A stretch of 10,661 nucleotides of DNA from Anaerolineae bacterium (GTDB lineage Bacteria; Chloroflexota; Anaerolineae; JACIWP01): positions 1 to 10,661 of the forward strand of contig JACIWP010000098.1 of assembly GCA_014360855.1 (NCBI GenBank), written 5' to 3'. Under the pieces are notes generated by a model that had not been told where the DNA came from, searched no databases, and worked only from the letters and a program-made list of their open reading frames with translations. The position numbers and the translations under genes were made by a program. Below, piece after piece: positions 1 through 7,245 of the stretch; the stretch's first letter is position 1, and every line of letters starts with the position of its first letter.

Positions 1-270
1 CTGTTACCCCTGGTCGCCCTGCTGTCGCTGGCCATCGCCGCCGGCGTCTCTGCCCAACCGGGCGGCGGCTACGATTTGACCTGGAGCACGATAGACGGCG
101 GGGGATACACCTGGAGCGAGGGCGGTGGCTACGCCCTGGACGGCACGGCCGGCCAGCCGGATGCCGGGATGCTCTCCGGCGGGGGCTACACCCTCTCCGG
201 CGGCTTCTGGATCAGCGCGCCGGCACAGCACCGCCTTTGCCTGCCGCTGGTGCTGAAGGCGGTGCGGTAA
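1..270 (+). CDS. Small secreted glycine/tyrosine-repeat protein (5' end cut by window edge)
   Basis: The frame is open from the first base and stops at TAA 268-270, so the true start lies upstream. The visible part begins with a hydrophobic stretch (LLPLVALLSLAIAAGVSA) that looks like the core and c-region of a Sec signal peptide. It has a signal peptidase I-type site after VSA, before QP, and no lipobox cysteine, so it is probably not an LspA substrate. The mature part is about 70 residues and contains four GGGY units (GGGYDLTW, GGGYTWSEG, GGGYALDG, GGGYTLSGGFW) plus a GQPDAG motif, and it ends in LCLPLVLKAVR. I associate the DLTW-STIDGGG...GQPDAG...SGGFW pattern and LPLVL-type tails with secreted proteins of Chloroflexota; that is recall, not a search result. 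Function is unknown. It may be a complete mini-protein lacking only a few N-terminal residues, or a surface or cell-wall protein. A gene start inside the frame at TTG 76 is unlikely because it would remove the signal peptide. Confidence 0.72.
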   Translation: MLPLVALLSLAIAAGVSAQPGGGYDLTWSTIDGGGYTWSEGGGYALDGTAGQPDAGMLSGGGYTLSGGFWISAPAQHRLCLPLVLKAVR

Positions 271-452
271 GCGCCATGGCGTGAAATCGAACATCCGCCC
301 GTTGTCGTTGCATAAGAGCATAGTATTCACCCGGGCATGCTGTTCACTGCCGAGAGCATGGAGCTTCTGCGCGCCCGTATGGATAGCGCATGCTCATCGC
401 CTTAGAACCCTGACCGCCAATGCGGCGGCTTTCGAACTGGAGGAGTATGGAG
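271..452 (+). promoter_or_regulatory. Non-coding leader upstream of ileS
   Basis: This 182-nt gap separates the secreted-protein stop from the preferred ileS start. I see no convincing gene in it. A comparatively AT-rich patch at 302-330 contains TTGTCG (302-307) and TAGTAT (321-326), but the spacing of 13 is too short for a standard sigma-70 promoter, so any promoter call is weak. Further down are two GCATGCT words (335-341 and 388-394) with the complementary AGCATG/GAGCATG at 354-360 between them. A small 5-bp hairpin (414-418 with 424-428) sits just before the ribosome binding site. Because ileS genes are often T-box controlled, I looked for the conserved T-box antiterminator bulge (TGGNACC-type) and did not find it. 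The leader may still be structured. Confidence 0.4.
439..445 (+). promoter_or_regulatory. Ribosome binding site that sets the ileS start
   Basis: GGAGGAG lies 7 nt before ATG 453. It would be only 1 nt from the in-frame ATG at 447 and lies downstream of the in-frame ATG at 420. It therefore favours 453 as the start. Confidence 0.7.
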
Positions 453-3400
453 ATGGCAGAACGATTCACACCCGTGCCGGCCCATGTCCACTTCCCGAGC
501 CTGGAGGAGAAGATCCTCAGGTTCTGGAAGGAAAACGACATCTTCATGCGCAGTGTGCGCAATCGCGAGGGCGCCGAACCGTGGGTCTTCTACGAAGGCC
601 CACCCACGGCCAACGGCCTCCCGCACATCGGCCATGCCCTGACGCGCGCCGTCAAGGACGCCTTCCCGCGCTACCAGACCATGAAAGGGCGCTTCGTCTG
701 GCGCAAGGGCGGCTGGGACACCCACGGCCTGCCGGTGGAGCTGGAAGTGGAGAAGATGCTGGGCTTCTCCGGCAAACAGGCCATCGAGGAATACGGCATC
801 GCCGAGTTCAACCAGAAATGCCGCGAGAGCGTCTTCAAGTACGTGCGGGAATGGGAAGAGCTCACTGACCGGCTGGGCTTCTGGATCGATCTGGAGAACC
901 CCTACGTCACGCTGGACAACGAGTATATCGAATCGGTCTGGTGGACCCTGAAGCAAATCTGGGAAAAGGACCTGCTCTATCAGGGCTATAAGGTGGTGCC
1001 GTACTGCCCGCGCTGCGGCACGCCCCTTTCCGACCATGAGGTGGCGCAGGGGTATCGGGAGGCGGAGGACCCGTCCATCTTCGTGCGCTTCCCGTTGGTG
1101 GACGAGCCGGGCACGTATCTGCTGGTGTGGACCACCACGCCCTGGACCCTGCCGGGCAACGTGGCCGTCGCCGTCCATCCTGAGGTGACCTATGTGATGG
1201 TGGAGCAGAAGACCGCCGGCAACGGCACGGAACGGCTCATCCTGGCCAAGGACCTGCTGGATTATGCCCTGCAGGGCGAGTACACCATCGTCCGCGAGCT
1301 GTCAGCGCGCGAGCTGGTCGGCCGACACTACCACCCACTGTATACCTTCCTGCCGGTGGAGAAAGATTACTGCTACGTGGTGGAGGCTGACTTCGTCACC
1401 ACCAGCGAGGGCACGGGGTTGGTGCATATCGCGCCGGCCTTCGGCGCCGAGGACATGGAGCTGGGCAAGGAGTACGACCTGCCCATCATCCAGACGGTGG
1501 ACGAGCGCGGCCGCTTCATCTCCGCGGTGACGCCCTGGCGCGGCATGTTCGTCAAGGATGCCGATCCGCTCATCATCGAGGAACTGCGCCGGCGGGGGCT
1601 GATGTACCGCGCCACCACCTACCGCCATACATACCCATTCTGCTGGCGCTGTAACACCCCCTTGCTCTACTACGCCAAGACCACCTGGTTCATCGAAACC
1701 ACCCGGGTGCGCGACCGCCTGTTGGCCAACAACGAGCTGATCAACTGGTATCCCGAGCACATCAAGTACGGGCGCTTCGGGAACTGGCTGGCCAACAACG
1801 TGGACTGGGCGTTGGGCCGCGATCGCTACTGGGGCACCCCTCTGCCGGTCTGGACATGCGAGCAGTGCGGACATCAGGAGTGCATCGGCGGCATCCAGGA
1901 ACTGCGCCAGAAGGTCGGGGAAGAACGGGCCAATCAGTACAAGGCGCTCAACCCCGCCGAGATGGACCTGCATCGTCCGTACATCGACGAGGTGACGTAT
2001 CCCTGCCCGGAATGCGCCGGCACCATGCGGCGCGTGCCGGAAGTCATTGATTGCTGGTTCGATTCCGGCGCCATGCCCATCGCCCAGTACCATTACCCCT
2101 ACGGCGACCAGGAATGGTTCCGCAAGCAGTTCCCCGCCGATTTCATCAGCGAGGCGGTGGACCAGACGCGCGGCTGGTTCTACAGCCTGCACGCCATCTC
2201 GACCCTGGTCTTCGACCAGCCCTGCTTCCGCAACTGCGTGGTGCTGGGCCTCATCCTGGATGAGGACGGCGAGAAGATGAGCAAGTCCAAGGGCAATGCC
2301 ATTGACCCGATGGACGTCATCAAAACCCATGGCGCCGATGCCCTGCGCTGGTACCTGTACACCGCCGCACCGCCGTGGCTGGAGCGCCGCGTCTCGCTCA
2401 ACCTCATTGGCGAGGTGGTGAGCAAGTTCCTGCTGACGCTCTGGAACACCTATGCCTTCTTCGTCCTGTACGCCAACCTGGACGGGTTCGACCCGACGGC
2501 GCACGACGTGCCCGTGTCGGAGCGGCCCGAGCTGGACCGGTGGATACTGGCGGAACTGCACAAGCTGATCGAGACGGTGGACACGCGCATGGCCAATTTC
2601 GACCTGACCGGCGCGACGCGCCCCATCGCCGACTTCGTGGACGACCTGTCCAACTGGTACGTGCGGCGTTCCCGCCGGCGCTTCTGGCGCAGTGGCGAAA
2701 ATCGCGACAAGGCCGCCGCCTACCTGACGCTGTATGAGTGCCTGGTGACCCTGTCGCAGTTGCTGGCCCCCTTCACGCCGTTCGTGGCGGAGGAGATCTA
2801 CCGCAACCTGGTGCTCAGCGTGCGGCCCGACGCGCCGCCCAGCGTGCACATGACCGATTTCCCGGTGGCCCGGCGCGAGCTGGTGGATGAGAAGCTCATC
2901 GAGGATACCCAACTGGTGATGCGCATCGTGCGGCTGGGGCATGCCGCCCGTAACAAGGCCGGCATCAAGGTGCGCCAACCGCTGGCCAAGGCCCTGGTCA
3001 AGGTGCGCACGCCGGCCGAGAAAGAAGCGCTCCAGCGCCTGGGCGATCAGGTGGTGGATGAGCTGAACCTGAAGGGGATGGAGCTTGTCGAAGACTTGTC
3101 GGGCGTCATCCAGTACTCGGTCAGCGGCATCCCCAGCCTGCTGGGCAAGAAGTACGGCGCGCTGTATCCGAAGATCCGCGCCGCGCTGGCGGCCTGCGAC
3201 CCGGCGGAGGTCGCCGCCAAAGTCAGCGCCGGCCAGCCCGTGACCCTGACCGTGGATGGCCAGGAGGTCAGTCTCCTGCCGGAGGAGCTGAACGTGCAGG
3301 TCTCCGCCGGCGAGGGCTTCGAGGTGGTCGAAGAGGCCGGCTATATGGTGGCGCTGGACGTGCGCCTGACCCCCGAGCTGATCAGCGAGGGCCTGGCCCG

Positions 3401-3644
3401 TGAGATCATCCGCCGTATCCAGGTCATGCGCAAGGACGCCGGCTTTGAGGTGGATGATCGCATCCACATTTACTACCAGGCGGACGAGACATTAACCCGG
3501 GTCATGGAGCAGTTCGGGGATTATGTGCGCGCAGAGACGCTGGCAGAAGCGCTGTATCAAGCGCCGGCGCCGGCGGAAAGCTTCCGCGCCTCCCTGGACA
3601 TTGACAAGCATTCCATCGAACTGGGCATTCTGCGGGTCTCCTGA
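453..3644 (+). CDS. ileS: Isoleucyl-tRNA synthetase, long eukaryote-like type (IleS2)
   Basis: Cytoplasmic class Ia synthetase that charges tRNA(Ile) with isoleucine using ATP. From ATG 453 it is 1,063 residues, as expected for the long type. The start is chosen from GGAGGAG at 439-445; in-frame ATGs at 420 and 447 are less likely. The Rossmann catalytic fold carries the first signature PHIGH (H58-H61, preceded by EGPPTANGL) and the second, KMSKS (608-612). The CP1 editing domain lies between them, with WTTTPWTLPGN (T227-T229) and VHIAPAFGAED (H325 to D334, the editing-site aspartate). Cysteine pairs (YCPRCG, FCWRCN, WTCEQCG, YPCPECAG) sit in the inserted regions. The C-terminal part shows the helical anticodon-binding domain and a tail without the C-terminal zinc cysteines of the E. 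coli-type enzyme. Those points, with the SVWW and GYKVVPYCPRCG sequences, indicate the IleS2 type, whose members are generally poorly inhibited by mupirocin. It is first in the + strand run. Confidence 0.97.
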   Translation: MAERFTPVPAHVHFPSLEEKILRFWKENDIFMRSVRNREGAEPWVFYEGPPTANGLPHIGHALTRAVKDAFPRYQTMKGRFVWRKGGWDTHGLPVELEVEKMLGFSGKQAIEEYGIAEFNQKCRESVFKYVREWEELTDRLGFWIDLENPYVTLDNEYIESVWWTLKQIWEKDLLYQGYKVVPYCPRCGTPLSDHEVAQGYREAEDPSIFVRFPLVDEPGTYLLVWTTTPWTLPGNVAVAVHPEVTYVMVEQKTAGNGTERLILAKDLLDYALQGEYTIVRELSARELVGRHYHPLYTFLPVEKDYCYVVEADFVTTSEGTGLVHIAPAFGAEDMELGKEYDLPIIQTVDERGRFISAVTPWRGMFVKDADPLIIEELRRRGLMYRATTYRHTYPFCWRCNTPLLYYAKTTWFIETTRVRDRLLANNELINWYPEHIKYGRFGNWLANNVDWALGRDRYWGTPLPVWTCEQCGHQECIGGIQELRQKVGEERANQYKALNPAEMDLHRPYIDEVTYPCPECAGTMRRVPEVIDCWFDSGAMPIAQYHYPYGDQEWFRKQFPADFISEAVDQTRGWFYSLHAISTLVFDQPCFRNCVVLGLILDEDGEKMSKSKGNAIDPMDVIKTHGADALRWYLYTAAPPWLERRVSLNLIGEVVSKFLLTLWNTYAFFVLYANLDGFDPTAHDVPVSERPELDRWILAELHKLIETVDTRMANFDLTGATRPIADFVDDLSNWYVRRSRRRFWRSGENRDKAAAYLTLYECLVTLSQLLAPFTPFVAEEIYRNLVLSVRPDAPPSVHMTDFPVARRELVDEKLIEDTQLVMRIVRLGHAARNKAGIKVRQPLAKALVKVRTPAEKEALQRLGDQVVDELNLKGMELVEDLSGVIQYSVSGIPSLLGKKYGALYPKIRAALAACDPAEVAAKVSAGQPVTLTVDGQEVSLLPEELNVQVSAGEGFEVVEEAGYMVALDVRLTPELISEGLAREIIRRIQVMRKDAGFEVDDRIHIYYQADETLTRVMEQFGDYVRAETLAEALYQAPAPAESFRASLDIDKHSIELGILRVS

Positions 3645-3657
3645 AAATGGCGCAAGC

Positions 3658-3689
3658 GATGGGGCGGTGGGCCGGCCCGCCGCCCCATC
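3658..3689 (+). repeat. GC-rich palindrome between ileS and lspA (possible terminator or mRNA hairpin)
   Basis: Two perfect 10-nt arms, GATGGGGCGG (3658-3667) and CCGCCCCATC (3680-3689), flank a T-G wobble pair and the inner palindrome GGGCCGGCCC (3669-3678). The whole could fold into a very stable hairpin 13 nt after the ileS stop. No T-run follows, so it is not a classical intrinsic terminator. It could be a Rho-type or pausing element, or an mRNA stabiliser that separates ileS from lspA expression. Confidence 0.5.
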
Positions 3690-3713
3690 CATCTAATGGA
3701 GAGTGTATGGCAT

Positions 3714-4232
3714 ATGGAGACAGCGGAAGCAAAGACGAACACGGAGGGATGGCGAGGCTGGCTCTTTCTGCCGGCCATAGCGCTGGTCTTCCTGGCCTTC
3801 GACCAGTTCACCAAGTACCTGGTGGTGAGCCATCTTGCCCTGTATGAGACACGCCGGCCCACGCCGGCGCTGGCCCATCTCTTCTCCTTTACCTATGTGA
3901 CCAACACCGGCGCCGCCTTCGGCTTCTTTCAGAACGGCAGTGTCGTGCTGGTCATTGTGGCGGTGGTGGTCATCCTGGCCATCGCCCTGTACTTCCGCCA
4001 TGTGCCCGGCGATGAATGGCTGTTGAAGATCAGCCTGGCCATGCAGTTGGGCGGGGCGCTGGGCAATTTGCTCGACCGCGTGCGCCTGGGCTATGTGGTG
4101 GATTTCATGGATTTCCATATGTGGCCGGTCTTCAACTTCGCCGATACCTTTATTGTGGTAGGCGTCGGCTTGCTGGCTTATCGGCTCCTGCTTCACCCGC
4201 GCGCCTGGTCCGCCGAAGACTTCCCGACATAG
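3714..4232 (+). CDS. lspA: Lipoprotein signal peptidase (signal peptidase II)
   Basis: Inner-membrane aspartic protease that removes the signal peptide from diacylglyceryl-modified prolipoproteins, cutting before the lipidated cysteine. From ATG 3714 it is 172 residues with about four membrane segments: near residues 15-35 (LFLPAIALVFLAFDQ), about 60-75, about 78-100 (VVLVIVAVVVILAIALYF) and the C-terminal IVVGVGLLAYRLLL. Family motifs are in order: FDQFTK (D30), NTGAAFG (64-70), GGALGNLLDR (D121), and the presumed catalytic pair D130 in VVDFMDF and D144 in FNFADT. The two catalytic aspartates are 14 residues apart, a shorter loop than in Pseudomonas LspA (19). An in-frame ATG at 3696 would add six residues, but GGAGAG (3698-3703) sits 10 nt before 3714 and only 3714 has a plausible ribosome site. 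The next gene, rluD, follows after 19 nt. lspA-rluD neighbours are common in bacteria. Confidence 0.95.
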   Translation: METAEAKTNTEGWRGWLFLPAIALVFLAFDQFTKYLVVSHLALYETRRPTPALAHLFSFTYVTNTGAAFGFFQNGSVVLVIVAVVVILAIALYFRHVPGDEWLLKISLAMQLGGALGNLLDRVRLGYVVDFMDFHMWPVFNFADTFIVVGVGLLAYRLLLHPRAWSAEDFPT

Positions 4233-4251
4233 CGTGATGGGGAACCGTGGC

Positions 4252-5220
4252 ATGCCGTTCGAAGAGGAGCGAGTTTTCACGGTGCCGGTCGAAGCGGCCG
4301 GCATGCGCCTGGATAAATTCCTGGCCGACCACCTGGCCGATGTCTCGCGCTCTCGGATCCAGGGGTGGATCGAAGAGGGGCGCGTCACGCTGGACGGCCG
4401 GCCGACGCGTCCCAGCACTCGCCTGGATCCCGGTCAGCACATTCGCGTCCTTATCCCGCCGCCGGAGGAGGTCCGCATCCTCCCTGAGCCGATACCCCTT
4501 GACATCCTTTACGAGGACGATCATCTGCTGGTCATCAACAAGCCGGCCGGCATGGTGGTGCATCCGGCGCCCGGCCACACCAGCGGCACCTTGGTCAACG
4601 CTCTGCTGGCGCGCTTCCCCGCCTGGGCAGAGCTGGACTGGTGGGAGAGCGAAGAGGAGGATGAGGAAGAGGCCGGCGTGGATTACCCCCGCCCGGGCAT
4701 CGTGCACCGGCTGGATAAGGATACATCTGGCCTGCTGATCGTGGCCAAATCGGCCAGTGCCCGGGGCGCCCTGCAGGCCCAGTTCCAGGCCCGCCAGGTG
4801 GAAAAGGTCTATCTGGCGTTGGTGCACGGCATGCCTTCCGCGCCGGCTGGGCTTATCGACGCGCCCATCGGGCGCGACCCGCGTCAGCGCAAGCGCATGG
4901 CAGTGGTGGCGGAAGGCCGGCCGGCGGTCACCGCGTACCGCGTCCTGGAGCCGCTCGGCGAGTACGCCCTGCTGGAGGTCATGCCGAAAACCGGCCGCAC
5001 GCACCAGATCCGCGTGCATCTGGCCTTTATCGGGCATCCGGTGGTGGGGGACGAGGTATACGGCCGGCGGCGAAGCCGGCTTGCCTGCCCGCGCCAGTTC
5101 CTCCACGCGGCGCGGCTGTCCTTCCGTCACCCCGTCACGGGCCGGCCGATGGAATTCTCCGCACCGCTCCCCCCAGACCTGCAGGCGGTCCTGGAGGAGG
5201 CGCGCGAACGTATCCGGTGA
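4252..5220 (+). CDS. rluD: 23S rRNA pseudouridine synthase, RluD/RluA family
   Basis: Cytoplasmic enzyme that isomerises uridine to pseudouridine in large-subunit rRNA. The RluD-type targets are in helix 69, but the exact target here is inferred only from family and context. It is 322 residues from ATG 4252. An S4 RNA-binding domain comes first (about 15-65: RLDKFLADHLADVSRSRIQGWIEEGRV). Then comes the catalytic domain with INKPAGMVVHPAPGH, the signature HRLDKDTSGLL with nucleophile D155, and KTGRTHQIRVHLAFIGHPVVGD near the C-terminus. The start is uncertain: in-frame GTG 4234 and ATG 4237 lie just upstream. I chose 4252 because GGGGA precedes it by about 8 nt, whereas 4237 has no ribosome site. 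An unusual acidic run (E132-E140, eight of nine acidic) sits just before the catalytic motif. RluA-clade paralogues are hard to separate; lspA adjacency favours RluD. Confidence 0.9.
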   Translation: MPFEEERVFTVPVEAAGMRLDKFLADHLADVSRSRIQGWIEEGRVTLDGRPTRPSTRLDPGQHIRVLIPPPEEVRILPEPIPLDILYEDDHLLVINKPAGMVVHPAPGHTSGTLVNALLARFPAWAELDWWESEEEDEEEAGVDYPRPGIVHRLDKDTSGLLIVAKSASARGALQAQFQARQVEKVYLALVHGMPSAPAGLIDAPIGRDPRQRKRMAVVAEGRPAVTAYRVLEPLGEYALLEVMPKTGRTHQIRVHLAFIGHPVVGDEVYGRRRSRLACPRQFLHAARLSFRHPVTGRPMEFSAPLPPDLQAVLEEARERIR

Positions 5221-5268
5221 GAGTCACCGAGGACACTTCTGTGGAGGGAGGTAGTCAGGGGATACCCG

Positions 5269-6657
5269 ATGGCCCGCGGCCTATCGTACAGCCTTGACGA
5301 TACCATCGCCGCCATTTCCACGCCGTTGGGCGAGGGCGGCATCGGCATCGTGCGTCTGAGCGGCCCGGAGAGTGCCGGCATCCTACGGCGCTTGTTCCGG
5401 CCAGCCAGCAGGCGCGCCGCCGGCGGCCTGCCGCCGCGCCAGCTCATTCTTGGCCATGTCATTGACCCGGCCAGCGGCCAGGAAGTGGACGAAGTGCTGG
5501 TCAGCTTCATGCCGGCGCCCCATACCTACACCCGCCAGGACGTCGTCGAGATCAACTGCCACGGCGGGATTGTCGCCACCCGCAGGGTGCTGGAGCTGTG
5601 CCTGCTGGCCGGCGCGCGGCTGGCCGGCCCCGGCGAGTTCACCCTGCGCGCCTTCCTCAACGGCCGCATTGACCTGGCCCAGGCCGAGGCGGTGCTGGAT
5701 ATCGTGCGGGCGAAGACATCCGCCGGCCTGCAGGTGGCGGTCGGTCAGCTCAGCGGCGCGCTGTCTGCATGGATTCGCGCGCTCCGCCAGCGGATGATGG
5801 GCGTCCAGGCCCATGTGGTCGCCAGCATTGATTTCCCTGAGGATGAGATACCCCAGATTGACGTGGGGGCAGAGCTGGCGGATATCGAACGGGAGCTGGC
5901 TCATCTCCTGGAGACGGCGGATCGCGGCATCATCTATCGGCAGGGCATCCGCACCGCCATCATCGGCCGGCCGAATGTGGGCAAGTCCAGCCTCCTGAAC
6001 GCCCTCCTGCGCACCAACCGCGCCATCGTCACTCCCATCCCCGGCACAACGCGCGACACGGTCGAGGAAACGCTGAACCTGCAGGGCATCCCGCTGGTGC
6101 TGGTGGACACGGCCGGCCTGGACCATGCGCCGCGCGATCCCATCGAGGAACTGGGCATGGAGCGCAGTCGCGCCGCCCTGGCGACGGCGGACCTGGTGCT
6201 GGCGGTGGTGGATGGGAGCATGCCCCTCCAGCCCCAGGACCAGGCCATCCTGGGGCTGTTGGGAGAGCGGCCGGCGCTCATCGTCATTAACAAGTGCGAC
6301 CTGCCGCAGGCGCTGGACGAGGGTGCCTTGCCCGCCGGCCGGCCGCGCGTCCACGTCTCGGCCCTGACCGGCCAGGGCTTACCCGAACTGGAAGATCGCA
6401 TCCTGGATATGGTGCTGGGTGGGCATGTCACACCGCAGAACGAGGCCGTGGTCAGCAGTCCGCGCCATAAGCAGGCGCTGTCCGCCGCGCTGGAGAGCGT
6501 GCGCTCCGCGCGCGCATCCTGGGCACAGGGCCTGCCGGCCGACTGCATCAGCATAGACCTATCCGAGGCCCTGGACGCACTGGGTCAAATCACGGGGGAA
6601 ACAGCGGACGAGGAACTGCTGGACCGTATCTTCAGCGAGTTCTGTATTGGCAAATAG
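5269..6657 (+). CDS. mnmE: tRNA uridine-34 modification GTPase MnmE (TrmE)
   Basis: GTPase that works with MnmG (not in this window) to add the carboxymethylaminomethyl or aminomethyl group at C5 of wobble U34 in certain tRNAs. It is 462 residues, close to the usual 450-460. The N-terminal tetrahydrofolate-binding domain opens with DTIAAISTPLGEGGIGIVRLSG. The helical domain follows (GEFTLRAFLNGRIDLAQAEAV). The inserted G domain has the P-loop GRPNVGKSS (233-241), GTTRD (259-263), DTAG (280-283) and NKCD (341-344). The protein ends in the family's FCIGK motif (C459). ATG 5269 is preceded by AGGGGA (5257-5262) at 6 nt. A second purine-rich block (GGAGGGAGG) lies further up in the 48-nt gap after rluD. 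It is the last gene of the + block and converges on ruvA 6 nt away, with no terminator visible between them. Confidence 0.97.
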   Translation: MARGLSYSLDDTIAAISTPLGEGGIGIVRLSGPESAGILRRLFRPASRRAAGGLPPRQLILGHVIDPASGQEVDEVLVSFMPAPHTYTRQDVVEINCHGGIVATRRVLELCLLAGARLAGPGEFTLRAFLNGRIDLAQAEAVLDIVRAKTSAGLQVAVGQLSGALSAWIRALRQRMMGVQAHVVASIDFPEDEIPQIDVGAELADIERELAHLLETADRGIIYRQGIRTAIIGRPNVGKSSLLNALLRTNRAIVTPIPGTTRDTVEETLNLQGIPLVLVDTAGLDHAPRDPIEELGMERSRAALATADLVLAVVDGSMPLQPQDQAILGLLGERPALIVINKCDLPQALDEGALPAGRPRVHVSALTGQGLPELEDRILDMVLGGHVTPQNEAVVSSPRHKQALSAALESVRSARASWAQGLPADCISIDLSEALDALGQITGETADEELLDRIFSEFCIGK

Positions 6658-6663
6658 GCCGGC

Positions 6664-7245
6664 TCAGGCGCGCCCCAACTGCATCAATGCCAGCCGCAGG
6701 CGCTCTTCCAGATCCGTGACATCCTTGGGGAGCATCTGCACCACTCGCTGGGCTTCCACCACATTGTACCCCAGCGAGCGCAGGGCCTCTACCAGCTCTG
6801 CGTCGGTTTCGCCGCTGGCCAGCTCCGCGCCAGCGATCCCCACCAGCTCCAGCTTGTCCTGCAGATGCAGGACCACCCGCTGGGCCGCCTTATTCCCGAC
6901 GCCGGGCGCACGCGCGATAACATCCGCGTTGCCCTGGGCGATGGCGCTGACCAACACCTCCGGCGAGAAAGCGGAGAGGATGGAAAGGGCCAGGCGAGGG
7001 CCGATGCCGTTCACCTCCAACAGAAGCTCAAACAGCCGGCGCTGTTCCAGGGACTCAAAGCCGTACAGCGTCCACTCATTCTCCCGGATATGGAGATAGG
7101 TGAACAGCTCGATGGCGTCGCCGATGTCCCATTCCGCTTCCAGCAGGGACGCCGGCACATGCACCACCAGATCCAGCGGGCCGATGTCCACCACCACATA
7201 CTGCCGGCCCCGGCCCCGGAGCCGGCCGCGTATCGCGTGAATCAT
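6664..7245 (-). CDS. ruvA: Holliday junction branch migration protein RuvA
   Basis: Tetrameric protein that grips the four-way DNA junction and loads RuvB for branch migration; RuvC then cuts. It is 193 residues, a normal length. Domain I (about 1-63) is the OB fold starting MIHAIRGRL and running to HIRENEWTLYGF. Domain II (about 64-140) carries two helix-hairpin-helix motifs, VNGIGPRLALSIL and APGVGNKAAQRVV. After a short flexible linker (GAELASGETD), domain III (about 148-193: AELVEALRSLGYN to the end) is the RuvB-binding region. Its ATG (7245-7243) overlaps the response regulator's TGA (7244-7242) as ATGA, so the two are probably translationally coupled. It is the last gene of the - block. 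ruvB, often directly downstream in other bacteria, cannot be here because mnmE converges 6 nt away. Confidence 0.96.
   Translation of the reverse strand: MIHAIRGRLRGRGRQYVVVDIGPLDLVVHVPASLLEAEWDIGDAIELFTYLHIRENEWTLYGFESLEQRRLFELLLEVNGIGPRLALSILSAFSPEVLVSAIAQGNADVIARAPGVGNKAAQRVVLHLQDKLELVGIAGAELASGETDAELVEALRSLGYNVVEAQRVVQMLPKDVTDLEERLRLALMQLGRA

Noticed and set aside
272..281. Palindrome CGCCATGGCG after the first gene as a terminator
   Set aside because: It has no loop and no T-run, so it cannot form a terminator hairpin.
271..452. T-box riboswitch before ileS
   Set aside because: No TGGNACC-type antiterminator or antisequestrator core, and no T-run terminator; the leader is also shorter than most T-boxes.
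281..868. A + strand frame of 195 codons overlapping the leader and the ileS 5' end
   Set aside because: It overlaps the certain ileS start in another frame, lacks a ribosome site and has no recognisable protein features.
1302..3467. A long - strand open frame opposite ileS (about 720 codons)
   Set aside because: ileS is certain on the + strand. The translation is low-complexity with many His, Gln, Ala and Gly and resembles no family; long antisense frames are expected in GC-rich genes.
4150..5130. A - strand frame of 326 codons opposite lspA and rluD
   Set aside because: It is antisense to two well-supported genes and its translation has no family features.
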